From Hymenobacter algoricola (GTDB taxonomy: Bacteria > Bacteroidota > Bacteroidia > Cytophagales > Hymenobacteraceae), in NCBI RefSeq assembly GCF_039539525.1, contig NZ_BAABDH010000113.1:1-64000 (forward strand): 64,000 nt of DNA. The letters run 5' to 3'. The notes below the pieces were generated by a model. It was not told the origin of the DNA and made no database searches. It worked only from the letters and a program-made list of their open reading frames with translations. A program made the position numbers and the translations under genes. This document shows, piece by piece, positions 39,801-49,128 of the stretch (position 1 is its first letter; each line of letters begins with the position of its first letter).

Positions 39801-42038
39801 ATGAAACGACTTTTGCTCACGCTGCTCTGTGTGCTGCCGCTGCTGGCGGCGGCCCAGCATGCCGCCGTCCCCAGCGACCTTTATTTTGCCGGCCTGCACC
39901 TGCGCCTCACCGAAGGCGGCCGCCGGGCCGTGCAGCAGAAGGCCGATGCCCTGCGCAGCCACCCGGCTTCCTTCCAGGCCCGCGTGGCGCTGGCCGATGC
40001 CTATTTCCCGCTGATTGACCGCACCTTCCAGGCCGAGGGCCTGCCGCTGGACTTCCGCTACCTCGTGCTCCAGGAAAGCGGCCTGCAGGGCGATGCCCAG
40101 TCGATTCACGACGCGGTGGGCTACTGGCAGTTCAAGCGCGGGTCAGCTACGGAGCTGGGCGTGCTGGTCAACGACGTGGTGGATGAGCGTAAGCACATTG
40201 TGGTAGCCTCGCGGGCGGCGGCCAAGTATTTTCTACGCAGCAACGCCACGTTTCACAACTGGCTCACCTCCCTGCTCAGCTACAACCTGGGGCTGACCGG
40301 CGCCAAGCCCTACACCCTGCCCACCGACTTCAACGCCACCGAAATGGAGATTTCGGAGCAGACCCACCCTTACCTGCTCACCTTTCTGGCCCACAAGGTG
40401 GCCTACGAGCCCGTGTGCGGCCAGAACCCCCGGCCGGCCCTGCTGCTGCAGGAGTTTCCGGCCCCGGTGGGGCAGCCCCTGGCCACGATGGCCACGGCCC
40501 TGCAAACCGACCCCACCGAGCTGGCCCGGCACAACCGCTGGCTGCTGCCCAACACGGTGGTGCCGGCCGATAAGGCCTACACCGTGCTGGTGCCCATCAC
40601 CGACCCGATTCAGCTGACGGCCCTGGCGGCCCTGCAGAAGACCACCGCCGCCACCCAGCTGATTCATGCGCCCGTGGCCGACCCGCAGAACGCCGAGTTT
40701 GTGCAGGTCAATGGCCTGCGGGCCGTTATTGCCCTGCCCGGCGACACCAAGGAAACCATGGCCCAGCGGGCCGGGCTGAAGGTGCGCAAGTTCATGCAGC
40801 TCAACGACCTGTTTCCCTTCGACAACATCGTGGTGGGCCAGCCCTACTTCGTGCAGAAAAAGCGGGATAAGGCCGCCGTGGAGTACCACATTGCCCAGCC
40901 CGGCGAGAGTGTGGCCACCATTTCGCAGAAGTACGGGGTGCGCGCCAAAGCCATCTGGAGCAAGAACCGCATGCCCCGCAACGAGGAGCTGCGCACGGGC
41001 CGCATTCTGTGGCTGCAGCACACCCGCCCCCGGGAAGTAGCCATCGAGTACGCCCCGGGGCAGGATGCCGGCACCGTCGCCGCCTTCGAGCGGCCCGCCG
41101 CCGCCCCGGTAGCCGCTGCAGCGCCCGAGCGCAAGAAGGTGGTCAAGGTGAAAGCCAAGGATGAGGCCGAGCCCTACACCGGCCGCACCGCCGCCGACTC
41201 CCGCATCATCGAGGACGCCGGGGAAGCCGACTCGGTGATGACCACCACGACCACCTCCACCGTCACCCAGACGGCCCGCGCCACCGACGAGCACCTGGAC
41301 AACCTCAACGAGCTGCCTGCCGCGCCCCGGACCCCGAAGGCCACCACCCGCCCCGCACCCGTCGCCTCCGCTGCCGACCGGGCCGCACCCACCCTGCAGC
41401 CCGCCAGAAAGATACTGCCCACCGCCTCCGCCATTGCCGATGAGCCCAATGACGAGTCCGAGCCCGTTGCGGCAGCGCCCCTCAGCAAGCCCGCCCCCGC
41501 GACTCCCGTAAGCCCGCCGGCGCCGGCCAAAGCGGCTCCGGTCCGTCCGGAAGCGCCCGTCCGGGTCCAGGAAGTGGTGAAAGCCCCGGCCGCCGCCGCT
41601 CCGCCGGCCCCGGCCCCGCTGCCCGCCCCACGCCCGGTGCCGCCGCCGCCCGCCGCCCCGGCCACGGAGCCGGTACCGGCCAGCGGCCTGCACATCGTGC
41701 AGAAGAGTGAGAGCCTCTACGCCGTGGCCCGCCGCTACGGTCTGCGCCCCGCCGACCTGATTGCCTGGAACAACCTGCCCGCCAATCCGTCGCTGCGCTT
41801 GGGCCAGAGCCTGCGCGTAGCGGCCCCCGCTGAGGCGGCAGCTGCGGCCAAACCTATGGCGGCCGCCGCCGACCCGGCCCTGCCGGCAACCGTGCAGCAT
41901 AAAGTGGCCGTGGGCGAGTCGATGTATGGCATTTCGCGCCGGTATGGCGTTACCATCAAGCAGATCATGGAGTGGAACAGCAAAGCGGACTTCAACGTGA
42001 AGCCCGGGGAAGTGCTGACCATCACGCCGGCCAAGTAA
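39801..42038 (+). CDS. mltD: MltD-like lytic transglycosylase with LysM domains
   Basis: The 745-residue exported protein cleaves peptidoglycan glycan strands. A signal peptide (to about 19) is followed by a GH23-type domain with the catalytic Glu92 in YLVLQESGLQGD and AVGYWQFKRGSA. LysM-like modules occur at about 352-400, 632-680 and 697-743, the last two with classic YGLRPADLIAWNNL and YGVTIKQIMEWN. A Pro/Ala-rich linker (about 420-625) separates them. A second LysM gene follows after 25 bp, so the two form a cell-wall unit. Confidence 0.93.
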   Translation: MKRLLLTLLCVLPLLAAAQHAAVPSDLYFAGLHLRLTEGGRRAVQQKADALRSHPASFQARVALADAYFPLIDRTFQAEGLPLDFRYLVLQESGLQGDAQSIHDAVGYWQFKRGSATELGVLVNDVVDERKHIVVASRAAAKYFLRSNATFHNWLTSLLSYNLGLTGAKPYTLPTDFNATEMEISEQTHPYLLTFLAHKVAYEPVCGQNPRPALLLQEFPAPVGQPLATMATALQTDPTELARHNRWLLPNTVVPADKAYTVLVPITDPIQLTALAALQKTTAATQLIHAPVADPQNAEFVQVNGLRAVIALPGDTKETMAQRAGLKVRKFMQLNDLFPFDNIVVGQPYFVQKKRDKAAVEYHIAQPGESVATISQKYGVRAKAIWSKNRMPRNEELRTGRILWLQHTRPREVAIEYAPGQDAGTVAAFERPAAAPVAAAAPERKKVVKVKAKDEAEPYTGRTAADSRIIEDAGEADSVMTTTTTSTVTQTARATDEHLDNLNELPAAPRTPKATTRPAPVASAADRAAPTLQPARKILPTASAIADEPNDESEPVAAAPLSKPAPATPVSPPAPAKAAPVRPEAPVRVQEVVKAPAAAAPPAPAPLPAPRPVPPPPAAPATEPVPASGLHIVQKSESLYAVARRYGLRPADLIAWNNLPANPSLRLGQSLRVAAPAEAAAAAKPMAAAADPALPATVQHKVAVGESMYGISRRYGVTIKQIMEWNSKADFNVKPGEVLTITPAK

Positions 42039-42063
42039 GTTTCTATTACCCGTTTCGTTTTTT

Positions 42064-42822
42064 ATGCGCTTCTTTTTTTGCGGCTCCCTGCTGGGCGCCG
42101 CCCTGCTCACGGCCGCCCCCGCCGCCCAGGCCCAGCAGCCGGTTCCCGTCCCGGCCCTTTCCGATGACTCCGTCCGGGTGATGGCCACGCTGGTTCAGTC
42201 CAGCGTGCGGCAGCTGCGCGGCATCTACTTTGAGCCCAACGACGCCCGGGCCGCCCAGCTCATCGACGCGGCACTGGTGGAGATACCCGGGCTCAACCAG
42301 CGCCTGAGCCGCTACACGGCCAGCCTGCCCCGGGAGCAGCAGCTGCTGCTGGCCCAGCGCCTGCGCCAGCAGCCCTGGCAGATCGAGCTGCAAACCCTGA
42401 TGCGCAGTCCGCAGGTGCGCGGCTTCGACGCCCGCGCGGCCAAGCACCCCGAGCTGAAGGTGGCCGCCGAGCGGCTGCACGCCTCCGGCTTTGCGGGGAC
42501 GGCCAAAGTAGCCCCTCCCGCCCCCGCGGCGGCCGAGCCGGTGGGCACCATCGTCTTCGCCCCCGCCAAAGTCCGCACGGCGCCCCCCGCCGGCGCCGTG
42601 ACGGCCCCCAAAGCCCCCGGCCGTCCTCAGCCGACGACTGCCCCGCCCGCCCCGGCGCCGGCGGCCGCTGCGGCGGCCCGCCATACGGTGCAGAAGGGCG
42701 ACACGCTGTTCGGCATCTGCCGGCAGTACGGCGTAACGCCGGCCCAGCTCCGCACCTGGAACAGCAAGCAGAATGACGCCGTCCGGATCGGGGAAATCCT
42801 GGTGCTCAGCGCCCCGCAGTAG
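42064..42822 (+). CDS. Exported LysM-domain protein
   Basis: The 252-residue protein has a signal peptide (cut near AQAQQ), a helical domain (about 35-140), a Pro/Ala-rich linker, and one C-terminal LysM (HTVQKGDTLFGICRQYGVTPAQLRTWNSKQ). The helical domain resembles the product of 44707-45183: LRxIYxxPxDxRAxxL, WQxELQxLM and a late PELKxAAxR. It probably binds peptidoglycan and may act with the MltD-like enzyme upstream. Confidence 0.85.
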   Translation: MRFFFCGSLLGAALLTAAPAAQAQQPVPVPALSDDSVRVMATLVQSSVRQLRGIYFEPNDARAAQLIDAALVEIPGLNQRLSRYTASLPREQQLLLAQRLRQQPWQIELQTLMRSPQVRGFDARAAKHPELKVAAERLHASGFAGTAKVAPPAPAAAEPVGTIVFAPAKVRTAPPAGAVTAPKAPGRPQPTTAPPAPAPAAAAAARHTVQKGDTLFGICRQYGVTPAQLRTWNSKQNDAVRIGEILVLSAPQ

Positions 42823-42843
42823 CCTTGCCCGACTTACTGGCCA

Positions 42844-42912
42844 CCCGGCCGGACATAAACACAAAAAAGGGCGCCCGGCGGGCGCCCTTTTTTGTGTTTA
42901 TGTCCGGCCGGG
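42844..42912. terminator. 33-bp perfect hairpin terminator between convergent genes
   Basis: Arms 42844-42876 and 42880-42912 are perfectly complementary, with A6 and T6 tracts around a GGGCGCCC core and only GGC at the tip. It works in both directions between the LysM gene and the desaturase gene and is among the longest perfect stems in the window. Confidence 0.9.
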
Positions 42913-42924
42913 TCCCGCGGCAGG

Positions 42925-44043
42925 CTAGGCCGCCTGGGCCAGCTGCACCGGCCGGCGGATGCGCCGGGTACGGGACTTTAGCAGCGCTATCACGGCCGCG
43001 TCATCGGCGTAGCGCCCGTCCAGGCTCACGAAGTTCTTCGCCAGCAGGTCGTAGCGCTTGGTCATCAGGTAGGCGAAGATGTGCAGGAAGTGGATGCCGT
43101 CGAAGACGATGGCCTCGTTCTGGGCGTACTGCGCCAGGTTCTGCCGGAAGTGGCCCGGGTGCTCAGTCCAGTGCATGGCCGGCTTCAGGTGGTGACTGAT
43201 GTGGTAGCCGTCGTTCCAGCACTTGTGGTTGTAGTTGGTGTTGATGCAGGTCACGCTGTTGGTGTAGCAGTTGTCCGGCGTTTCGGCCGCAATAAAGGCG
43301 TGCTGGCTCCAGTTGCCGAGCATCATCACCACCCGGCCCATAATCACCGGAAACACGAACACGGCCAGCGTGGCGGGCAGGTTCACGAAGCAGAGCCCGA
43401 AGGTGACGACCAGGTACACCAGCTCGCCGCGCATGAGACGGTGGCGCAGGGTGAGCTTGTTGCGGCTGTGCAGGTAGCGCGCCAGGTTGGGCAGGCCGCG
43501 CACGAAAAAGTCGCCGAGGTAGTGCAGAAAGCTCCGCAGCGAGTCGCGCTGAAAGAACATGGTGGAGCTTTCGTCGTCGGGCAGGTTATTCTCCGGGTGG
43601 TGCATGCCCAGGTGGTGGGTGAAGTAGGTTTCCGGCGTCTGCCCAAACAGCGGCCCGATCACCCAGGGCAGGTAGTGGTTGAGGTAGCCGTACTTCTTCC
43701 TGAAAAACACCCGGTGGCTGGTGCAGTGCTGCATCAGCCCGTACGGCCCCCGGAAGCGGGCATTGCTCAGGCCCATGTACACGGCCAGCACCGCCCACCA
43801 CAGCCAGCCCGTCAGGGCCGGCACAAACAGCAGCACGGCCAGCGGCAGCAGCGTGACGGATATCTTCAGGGTAAGGTAGGCGAAGGGCAGGTCCCGCTTG
43901 TCCTGGATATACTTCAGGAAAAAGGAATCGAGGCGGGAGGGGTTTTCGACGGCGGTATACTCCGGGTCGGTGCAGGCGGCAAGGTGTTTCATGGGCAAGT
44001 CCGGGCTTTTCACGTTGCCCACTACTGATGAGTATTCTGCCAT
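42925..44043 (-). CDS. Membrane fatty acid desaturase-like protein
   Basis: The 372-residue protein has the three histidine boxes of di-iron membrane desaturases/hydroxylases: HCTSH, HHLGMHH and HISHH. Four hydrophobic helices flank them. The start is taken at ATG 44043 (MAEYSSVVGN); a later ATG at 43992 is possible. It acts on acyl chains or other hydrophobic substrates in the inner membrane. The exact substrate is unknown. Confidence 0.9.
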   Translation of the reverse strand: MAEYSSVVGNVKSPDLPMKHLAACTDPEYTAVENPSRLDSFFLKYIQDKRDLPFAYLTLKISVTLLPLAVLLFVPALTGWLWWAVLAVYMGLSNARFRGPYGLMQHCTSHRVFFRKKYGYLNHYLPWVIGPLFGQTPETYFTHHLGMHHPENNLPDDESSTMFFQRDSLRSFLHYLGDFFVRGLPNLARYLHSRNKLTLRHRLMRGELVYLVVTFGLCFVNLPATLAVFVFPVIMGRVVMMLGNWSQHAFIAAETPDNCYTNSVTCINTNYNHKCWNDGYHISHHLKPAMHWTEHPGHFRQNLAQYAQNEAIVFDGIHFLHIFAYLMTKRYDLLAKNFVSLDGRYADDAAVIALLKSRTRRIRRPVQLAQAA

Positions 44044-44274
44044 ACCCGCCTGACGGCCGCGAAATGGCAGAATTGAGGGGGAGGACAACGCCAGCCGGCG
44101 CCTGCAGTACCCGCCCCTGTAAAGAATCGGCAGGCCACTAATGTTCAATCAACGAGGCACAAGGTAACTAGTTCCCCGGGTTTGCTGCCCGGCTTACCAA
44201 CGGCGCCTTTAATTTACCGTGCCCACCAGTAGAGTCAGGCGCGCGTACTTCCGTTGGCCTTTCCGGTTTCTCCC

Positions 44275-44640
44275 ATGATTCTGCCCCCGGCCCGCCCCTA
44301 CCTCTGCACCCGCCGCACCTCTGCCGGCCGCATCATGTTGGGAGCCGCGCCGAGGTCATCAGGCAGCTTACCTTTCAGAATATCCTGTCCGAAACCAAGG
44401 CCGACACGCTGGAAAAGCAGTTCCGGGCGCTGTTCGACCAGCCGATTCCCCTCACCCGCGACTTTGCCTGGGGCGTCTTCGGCGAAACCGCCGACAGCCT
44501 GCCTTACGTCGGCCAGCGTAAGGATTTCCTGCGGGCCTGGGCTATGACGGCCACGTTACTACCTCCAGTGTGCTGGCCGCCGAAATCATCTGCGCCGCCC
44601 TCCCCGCTACGCCGGCCCCTTCGGCGTCGACCGGGTCGGG
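44275..44640 (+). pseudogene. FAD-dependent oxidoreductase (DAO type) C-terminal relic
   Basis: Pieces of one protein appear in three successive frames: RPYLCTRRTSAGRI (frame of 44293), RQLTFQNILSETKADTLEKQ through WGVFGETADSLPYVG (from 44361), GYDGHVTTSSVLAAEII (from 44540), and RYAGPFGVDRV (from 44605). This is the conserved end of DAO-family oxidoreductases (usual GTFGETxDGLPYIG, GYGGNGxTxSxxAAE). Each step is a -1 shift, i.e. three single-base losses. The FAD-binding N-terminus is missing. Confidence 0.8.
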
Positions 44641-44706
44641 GCCGCGCCGGAACCAAAGCAGCTGGCGTTGCCGTCTGGTCAGCAGACATTTCTTATCACC
44701 ACCGCC

Positions 44707-45183
44707 ATGAAATACCTTCTGCTTGCTGCCGGTCTGCTGCTGACCCCGCCTCTTTGGGCCCAAACCAGGCTGGCCGCCGGCAAACCGGCCCCTGCCCGCT
44801 TCGATGCCAGCGTGGAAGGCCGCGTCAACCAGTACTTCACCGACCTCAACCAGCGGCTGCGTGAAGTGTACCGGGCCCCCAGCGACGGCCGGGCCATTGC
44901 CCTGCTCAGCAGCACCATCACCGAATTCACGGCCCGCAAAAAGAGCCTGCTGCCCGAGGCCGGACAGCTGTACAAAAGCCTGAGCGCCGCTGACCGCCAA
45001 AAAGCCCGGACCCGCCTGCAAACCTCGGCCTGGACTACTGACCTGCAGGCCATCCTGGCCAGCAGCGCGGCTACCCAAATGACGGGCCGCCGCCAGCGCA
45101 ACCCCGCCCTGGAGTATGCCTTCCGCCGCTTCGACGAGGCCCAGCTCACCAGCCTGGCTGCGCTCAAAGCGTTGGCTAACTAG
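44707..45183 (+). CDS. Small secreted helical protein
   Basis: The 158-residue protein has a signal peptide (MKYLLLAAGLLLTPPLWAQ, cut after AQ) and an all-helical body. Its segments LREVYRAPSDGRAIAL, AWTTDLQAILASS and PALEYAFRRF match the helical domain of the LysM protein at 42064-42822. No LysM or other domain is present. Possibly an envelope-associated stand-alone version of that domain. ATG 44707 is chosen from the signal peptide. Confidence 0.75.
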   Translation: MKYLLLAAGLLLTPPLWAQTRLAAGKPAPARFDASVEGRVNQYFTDLNQRLREVYRAPSDGRAIALLSSTITEFTARKKSLLPEAGQLYKSLSAADRQKARTRLQTSAWTTDLQAILASSAATQMTGRRQRNPALEYAFRRFDEAQLTSLAALKALAN

Positions 45184-45356
45184 TCCTACACCCGGCAAAG
45201 CGCAATTTTACCAGGCAAAAAAGGACGGCTCCCGTAGCTGGCCTTCTGCTGTCAATACGCAAAAATCCTTTGCCGCTCACTCTTTCCCGCCCGCTGTTTC
45301 GGCGGTAACTTTACTTATCGGTTCCGCTGTCATCACCCCTGCGCCGTGCCCCGCCC

Positions 45357-48300
45357 ATGCCCGTCTTCTCGCACCTGCACTCCCACACCCAGTACTCCCT
45401 GCTCGATGGTCAGGCCAGCATTGCCGGGCTCATGAAGAAGGCGCAGGCCGACGGGATGCCCGCCGTGGCGCTGACCGACCACGGCAACATGTTCGGGGCG
45501 TTCAACTTCGTGGCCGAGGCCAACAAGTACAACGTGAAGCCCATCGTGGGCTGCGAGTTCTACATGGTGGAAGACCGCCACAAAAAGGCCTTCAGCCGCG
45601 AAAAAGGCGAGCGGGACAAGCGCTACCACCAGCTGCTGCTGGCCAAGGATCAGGCCGGCTACCACAACCTGAGCAAGCTCTGCTCGATGAGCTTCATCGA
45701 GGGCGTGTACAGCAAGTTTCCCCGCATCGACAAGGAGCTGCTGCTCAAGTACCACAAGGGCCTGATTGCCACCAGCTGCTGCATCGGGGCCGAGCTTCCG
45801 CAGGCTATCCTGTTTCAGAGCGAGGCCAGGGCCGAGGAGCTGCTCAAGTGGTGGCTGGATGTATTCGAGGATGACTACTACATCGAAATCCAGCGCCACG
45901 GGCTGATGAATTTCGACGGCACCGGCAAAAGCCAGGAAGACGTGAACCAGGTGCTGCTGAACCTGGCCCGCAAGTACAACGTGAAAGTCATCTGCACCAA
46001 CGACTCCCACTACGTCGACCAGACCGACTTCGCGCCCCACGACATCCTGCTCTGCGTGAACACCGGCGAGGAGCACAGCATCCCGGTCGGCGACTTCCAG
46101 ACCCAGTATTTCCGCCTGATTTCCCAGGACAGCAAGGTTCACTACGACCACATCGACAACCTGCGGCCCCTGGCCGGCCAGGATTCCTTTATCCGCCGCC
46201 AGCTCCAGCGCATCGACGAGGAAGCCCAGAGCCCCAAGCCCCGGGCCCGCTTCGGCTTCGCCAACGACCAGTTCTACTTCAAGACCCAGGCCGAGATGAA
46301 CGCGCTGTTCGCCGACGTGCCGGAAAGCGTGGACAACACGAACGAAATTGTGGATAAAATCACGCCGCCCAAGCTGCAGCGCGACATCCTGCTCCCCAAC
46401 TTCCCCCTCCCGCCCGAGCATCCCACCGCCGACGCCTTTCTGCGCCACCTCACCTACAAGGGCGCTTTTGAAGGCCCGAAATGCCGCTACTCCGACCGCA
46501 CCCCCGAAATCGAGGAGCGCCTGGACTACGAGCTGCGCGTGATTGAGACGATGGGCTTTGCCGGCTACTTCCTCATCACCCAGGACTTCATCAACCACGG
46601 CCGCAGCATCGGCGTGGCCGTGGGGCCGGGCCGGGGCTCGGCGGCGGGCTCGGCGGTGGCCTACTGCGTGGGCATCACCAACATCGACCCGATTAAGTAC
46701 TCGCTGCTGTTCGAACGTTTCCTGAACCCGGAGCGGGTGTCGATGCCCGATATCGACATCGACTTCGACGACGTGAACCGCCAGAAAGTCATCGACTACG
46801 TGGTGAATAAGTACGGCAAGACCCAGGTGGCCCAGATTATCACCTTCGGCACCATGGCCGCCAAATCGTCGATTAAAGACGTGTCGCGGGCTATGGAGCT
46901 GCCCCTGCAGCTGGCCAACGACCTGGTGAAGATGGTGCCCGAGCAGGTGGGCACCACCCTGGCCAAGGCCTTTGCCGAAAACCAGGAGCTGGACTCCATC
47001 CGCCGCGACGATGCGCCCGACAACCTGCGCGGCCACATCCTGCGCCTGGCCACCCAGCTCGAAGGGTCAGTGCGCAACACCGGCATCCACGCCGCCGGCG
47101 TCATCATCGCCCCGGACGACATCACCAAGTACATTCCCGTCTCCACCTCCAAGGACTCGGACCTGCTCATCACCCAGTTCGACGGCAAGGTGATTGAGAG
47201 TGCGGGGATGCTGAAAATGGACTTTCTGGGCCTCAAAACCCTGACCATCATCGTCGATGCCATCAACCTGATTGAGCGCAACCACGGCGTCAAAATCGAC
47301 ATCGACGAAATCCCGATTGACGACCTCAAGACCTACGAGCTCTACCAGCGCGGCGACACCATCGGCACGTTCCAGTTCGAGAGCGAGGGCATGCGCATGT
47401 ACCTCAAGGACCTCAAGCCCACCAACATCGAGGACCTGATTGCCATGAACGCCCTGTACCGGCCGGGCCCGATGCAGTTCATTCCGAACTTCATCAACCG
47501 CAAGCACGGCCGCGAGGTGGTAGAGTACCCGCACGAGCTGCTGGAGCCGATCCTGAACTACTCCCAGGGCATCATGGTGTACCAGGAGCAGATCATGCAG
47601 ACGGCCCAGATCCTGGCCGGCTACTCCCTGGGCGGCGCCGACCTGCTGCGCCGGGCCATGGGCAAGAAGGACATGAAGAAGATGGCCCAGGAGCGGGAGA
47701 AATTCTGCGAGGGTGCCAAAAAGCTGCACGGCATTGTGGCCAAGAAGGCCAACGACGTGTTCGACGTGATGGAGAAGTTTGCGGCCTACGGCTTCAACCG
47801 CTCCCACTCCGCCGCCTACTCGGTGGTGGCCTACCAGACCGGCTACCTCAAGGCCCACTACCCGGCCGAGTACATGGCCGCCGTGCTGACCAACAACATG
47901 GGCGACATCAAGAAGGTGACGTTCTTCATCGAGGAAGCCCGCAAGCAGGGCGTGGCCGTGCTGGGTCCCGACGTGAACGAATCCATCCTCAAGTTCAACG
48001 TGAATGCCCAGGGCCAGATCCGCTTCGGCATGGCGGCCATGAAGGGCTCGGGCGAGGCCGCCGTGGAGGAAATCGTGCAGGAGCGCGACAAGGGCGGCCA
48101 CTACGCCGACATCTTCGACTTTGCCCGCCGCGTCAACCTGCGGGCCGTGAACAAGAAAACCTTCGAGAGCATGGCCCAGGCCGGTGCCTTCGACTCGTTT
48201 GAGCGCTACCACCGCCGCCAGTTTCTGGAGGCTCCTACCGGCGACCAGAACCTCATCGAGAAGGCCATGAAGGTGGGCCAGCAGCACCAGGCGGCCAAGG

Positions 48301-49040
48301 AATCGGCCCAGCAGAGCCTCTTTGGCGGCGGGGGCGGCGAGATGAGCATCCCGATGCCCAAGATTCACGACCTGGAGCCCTGGAGCCCCACCGAGAAGCT
48401 GCGCCGCGAAAAGGAAATCGTGGGCTTCTACCTCTCCGGCCACCCGCTCGACGACTTCAAGCTCGAAATCGACTCCTACTGCACCTGCGGGCTGGATAAG
48501 ATTGAGACGTACAAGAACCGCGACGTGACCGTGGCCGGGCTGATTTCCAACGTGCTGTTCAAGACCACCAAGACCGGCCAGCCCTTCGTGTCGTTCAACG
48601 TGGAAGACTACGAGTCCAGCCTCAACCTGGCCCTGTTCCGCGACGACTACACCAAGTTTTCCAGCATCATCAACCCCCGCAACTACGACAAGGAGCAGGT
48701 ACCGCCCATGTTCATCCGCGGCAAGTACCAGCAGCGCTTCCGCGACTCCGACCAGTTCGAGTTCAAGGTAATGACCATGGAGCCCCTGTTTCACGTGGCC
48801 GAGAAGCTGGCCAACGGCGTCCGCGTCCAGCTCGACCTGCGCACCATCACCGAGCCCTTCATGGACCGCTTCATGGAAGCCGTGGAAAGCGCCCCGGGCT
48901 CCAAGAAGCTCGAAATCAAGTTCGCCGAGCCCCACGAGCACCTCGCCGTCGACACCTATTCCCGCCGCTACCGCATCGAGCCCAAGGAGTTTATCCGCAA
49001 GATGCGCGAAATGGAAATCGATGCCTGCCAGCTGATTTAG
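45357..49040 (+). CDS. dnaE: DNA polymerase III alpha subunit
   Basis: DnaE is the replicative polymerase. The 1227-residue protein has an N-terminal PHP domain (FSHLHSHTQYSLLDGQ, LTDHGN, NDSHYVDQ). The polymerase active site is at PDIDIDF (about residue 463) with a third acidic motif MLKMDFLGLKTL (about 620). Helix-hairpin-helix and the OB fold (about 1050-1130, VAGLISNVLFKTTKTGQPFVSF) follow. The PHP ligands look intact (HLHSH), as in bacteria where DnaE may proofread. It is preceded by a TAACTTTA box at 45306 and ends before a hairpin terminator. Confidence 0.98.
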   Translation: MPVFSHLHSHTQYSLLDGQASIAGLMKKAQADGMPAVALTDHGNMFGAFNFVAEANKYNVKPIVGCEFYMVEDRHKKAFSREKGERDKRYHQLLLAKDQAGYHNLSKLCSMSFIEGVYSKFPRIDKELLLKYHKGLIATSCCIGAELPQAILFQSEARAEELLKWWLDVFEDDYYIEIQRHGLMNFDGTGKSQEDVNQVLLNLARKYNVKVICTNDSHYVDQTDFAPHDILLCVNTGEEHSIPVGDFQTQYFRLISQDSKVHYDHIDNLRPLAGQDSFIRRQLQRIDEEAQSPKPRARFGFANDQFYFKTQAEMNALFADVPESVDNTNEIVDKITPPKLQRDILLPNFPLPPEHPTADAFLRHLTYKGAFEGPKCRYSDRTPEIEERLDYELRVIETMGFAGYFLITQDFINHGRSIGVAVGPGRGSAAGSAVAYCVGITNIDPIKYSLLFERFLNPERVSMPDIDIDFDDVNRQKVIDYVVNKYGKTQVAQIITFGTMAAKSSIKDVSRAMELPLQLANDLVKMVPEQVGTTLAKAFAENQELDSIRRDDAPDNLRGHILRLATQLEGSVRNTGIHAAGVIIAPDDITKYIPVSTSKDSDLLITQFDGKVIESAGMLKMDFLGLKTLTIIVDAINLIERNHGVKIDIDEIPIDDLKTYELYQRGDTIGTFQFESEGMRMYLKDLKPTNIEDLIAMNALYRPGPMQFIPNFINRKHGREVVEYPHELLEPILNYSQGIMVYQEQIMQTAQILAGYSLGGADLLRRAMGKKDMKKMAQEREKFCEGAKKLHGIVAKKANDVFDVMEKFAAYGFNRSHSAAYSVVAYQTGYLKAHYPAEYMAAVLTNNMGDIKKVTFFIEEARKQGVAVLGPDVNESILKFNVNAQGQIRFGMAAMKGSGEAAVEEIVQERDKGGHYADIFDFARRVNLRAVNKKTFESMAQAGAFDSFERYHRRQFLEAPTGDQNLIEKAMKVGQQHQAAKESAQQSLFGGGGGEMSIPMPKIHDLEPWSPTEKLRREKEIVGFYLSGHPLDDFKLEIDSYCTCGLDKIETYKNRDVTVAGLISNVLFKTTKTGQPFVSFNVEDYESSLNLALFRDDYTKFSSIINPRNYDKEQVPPMFIRGKYQQRFRDSDQFEFKVMTMEPLFHVAEKLANGVRVQLDLRTITEPFMDRFMEAVESAPGSKKLEIKFAEPHEHLAVDTYSRRYRIEPKEFIRKMREMEIDACQLI

Positions 49041-49070
49041 ACGGCGTCGGAAGTATTGCCGCAAACCCCG

Positions 49071-49122
49071 GAAAGCCCATCTGCTCATTCCTCAGGCCTG
49101 GGGAATGAGCAGATGGGCTTTC
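49071..49122. terminator. Bidirectional terminator after dnaE
   Basis: Perfect 21-bp arms 49071-49091 and 49102-49122 with a 10-nt loop. It sits between convergent dnaE and the methyltransferase gene. Confidence 0.85.
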
Positions 49123-49128
49123 TGCTCA

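Noticed and set aside
47067..49088. Long minus-strand frame inside dnaE
   Set aside because: Composition artefact of GC-rich codon usage; dnaE motifs are unambiguous on plus.
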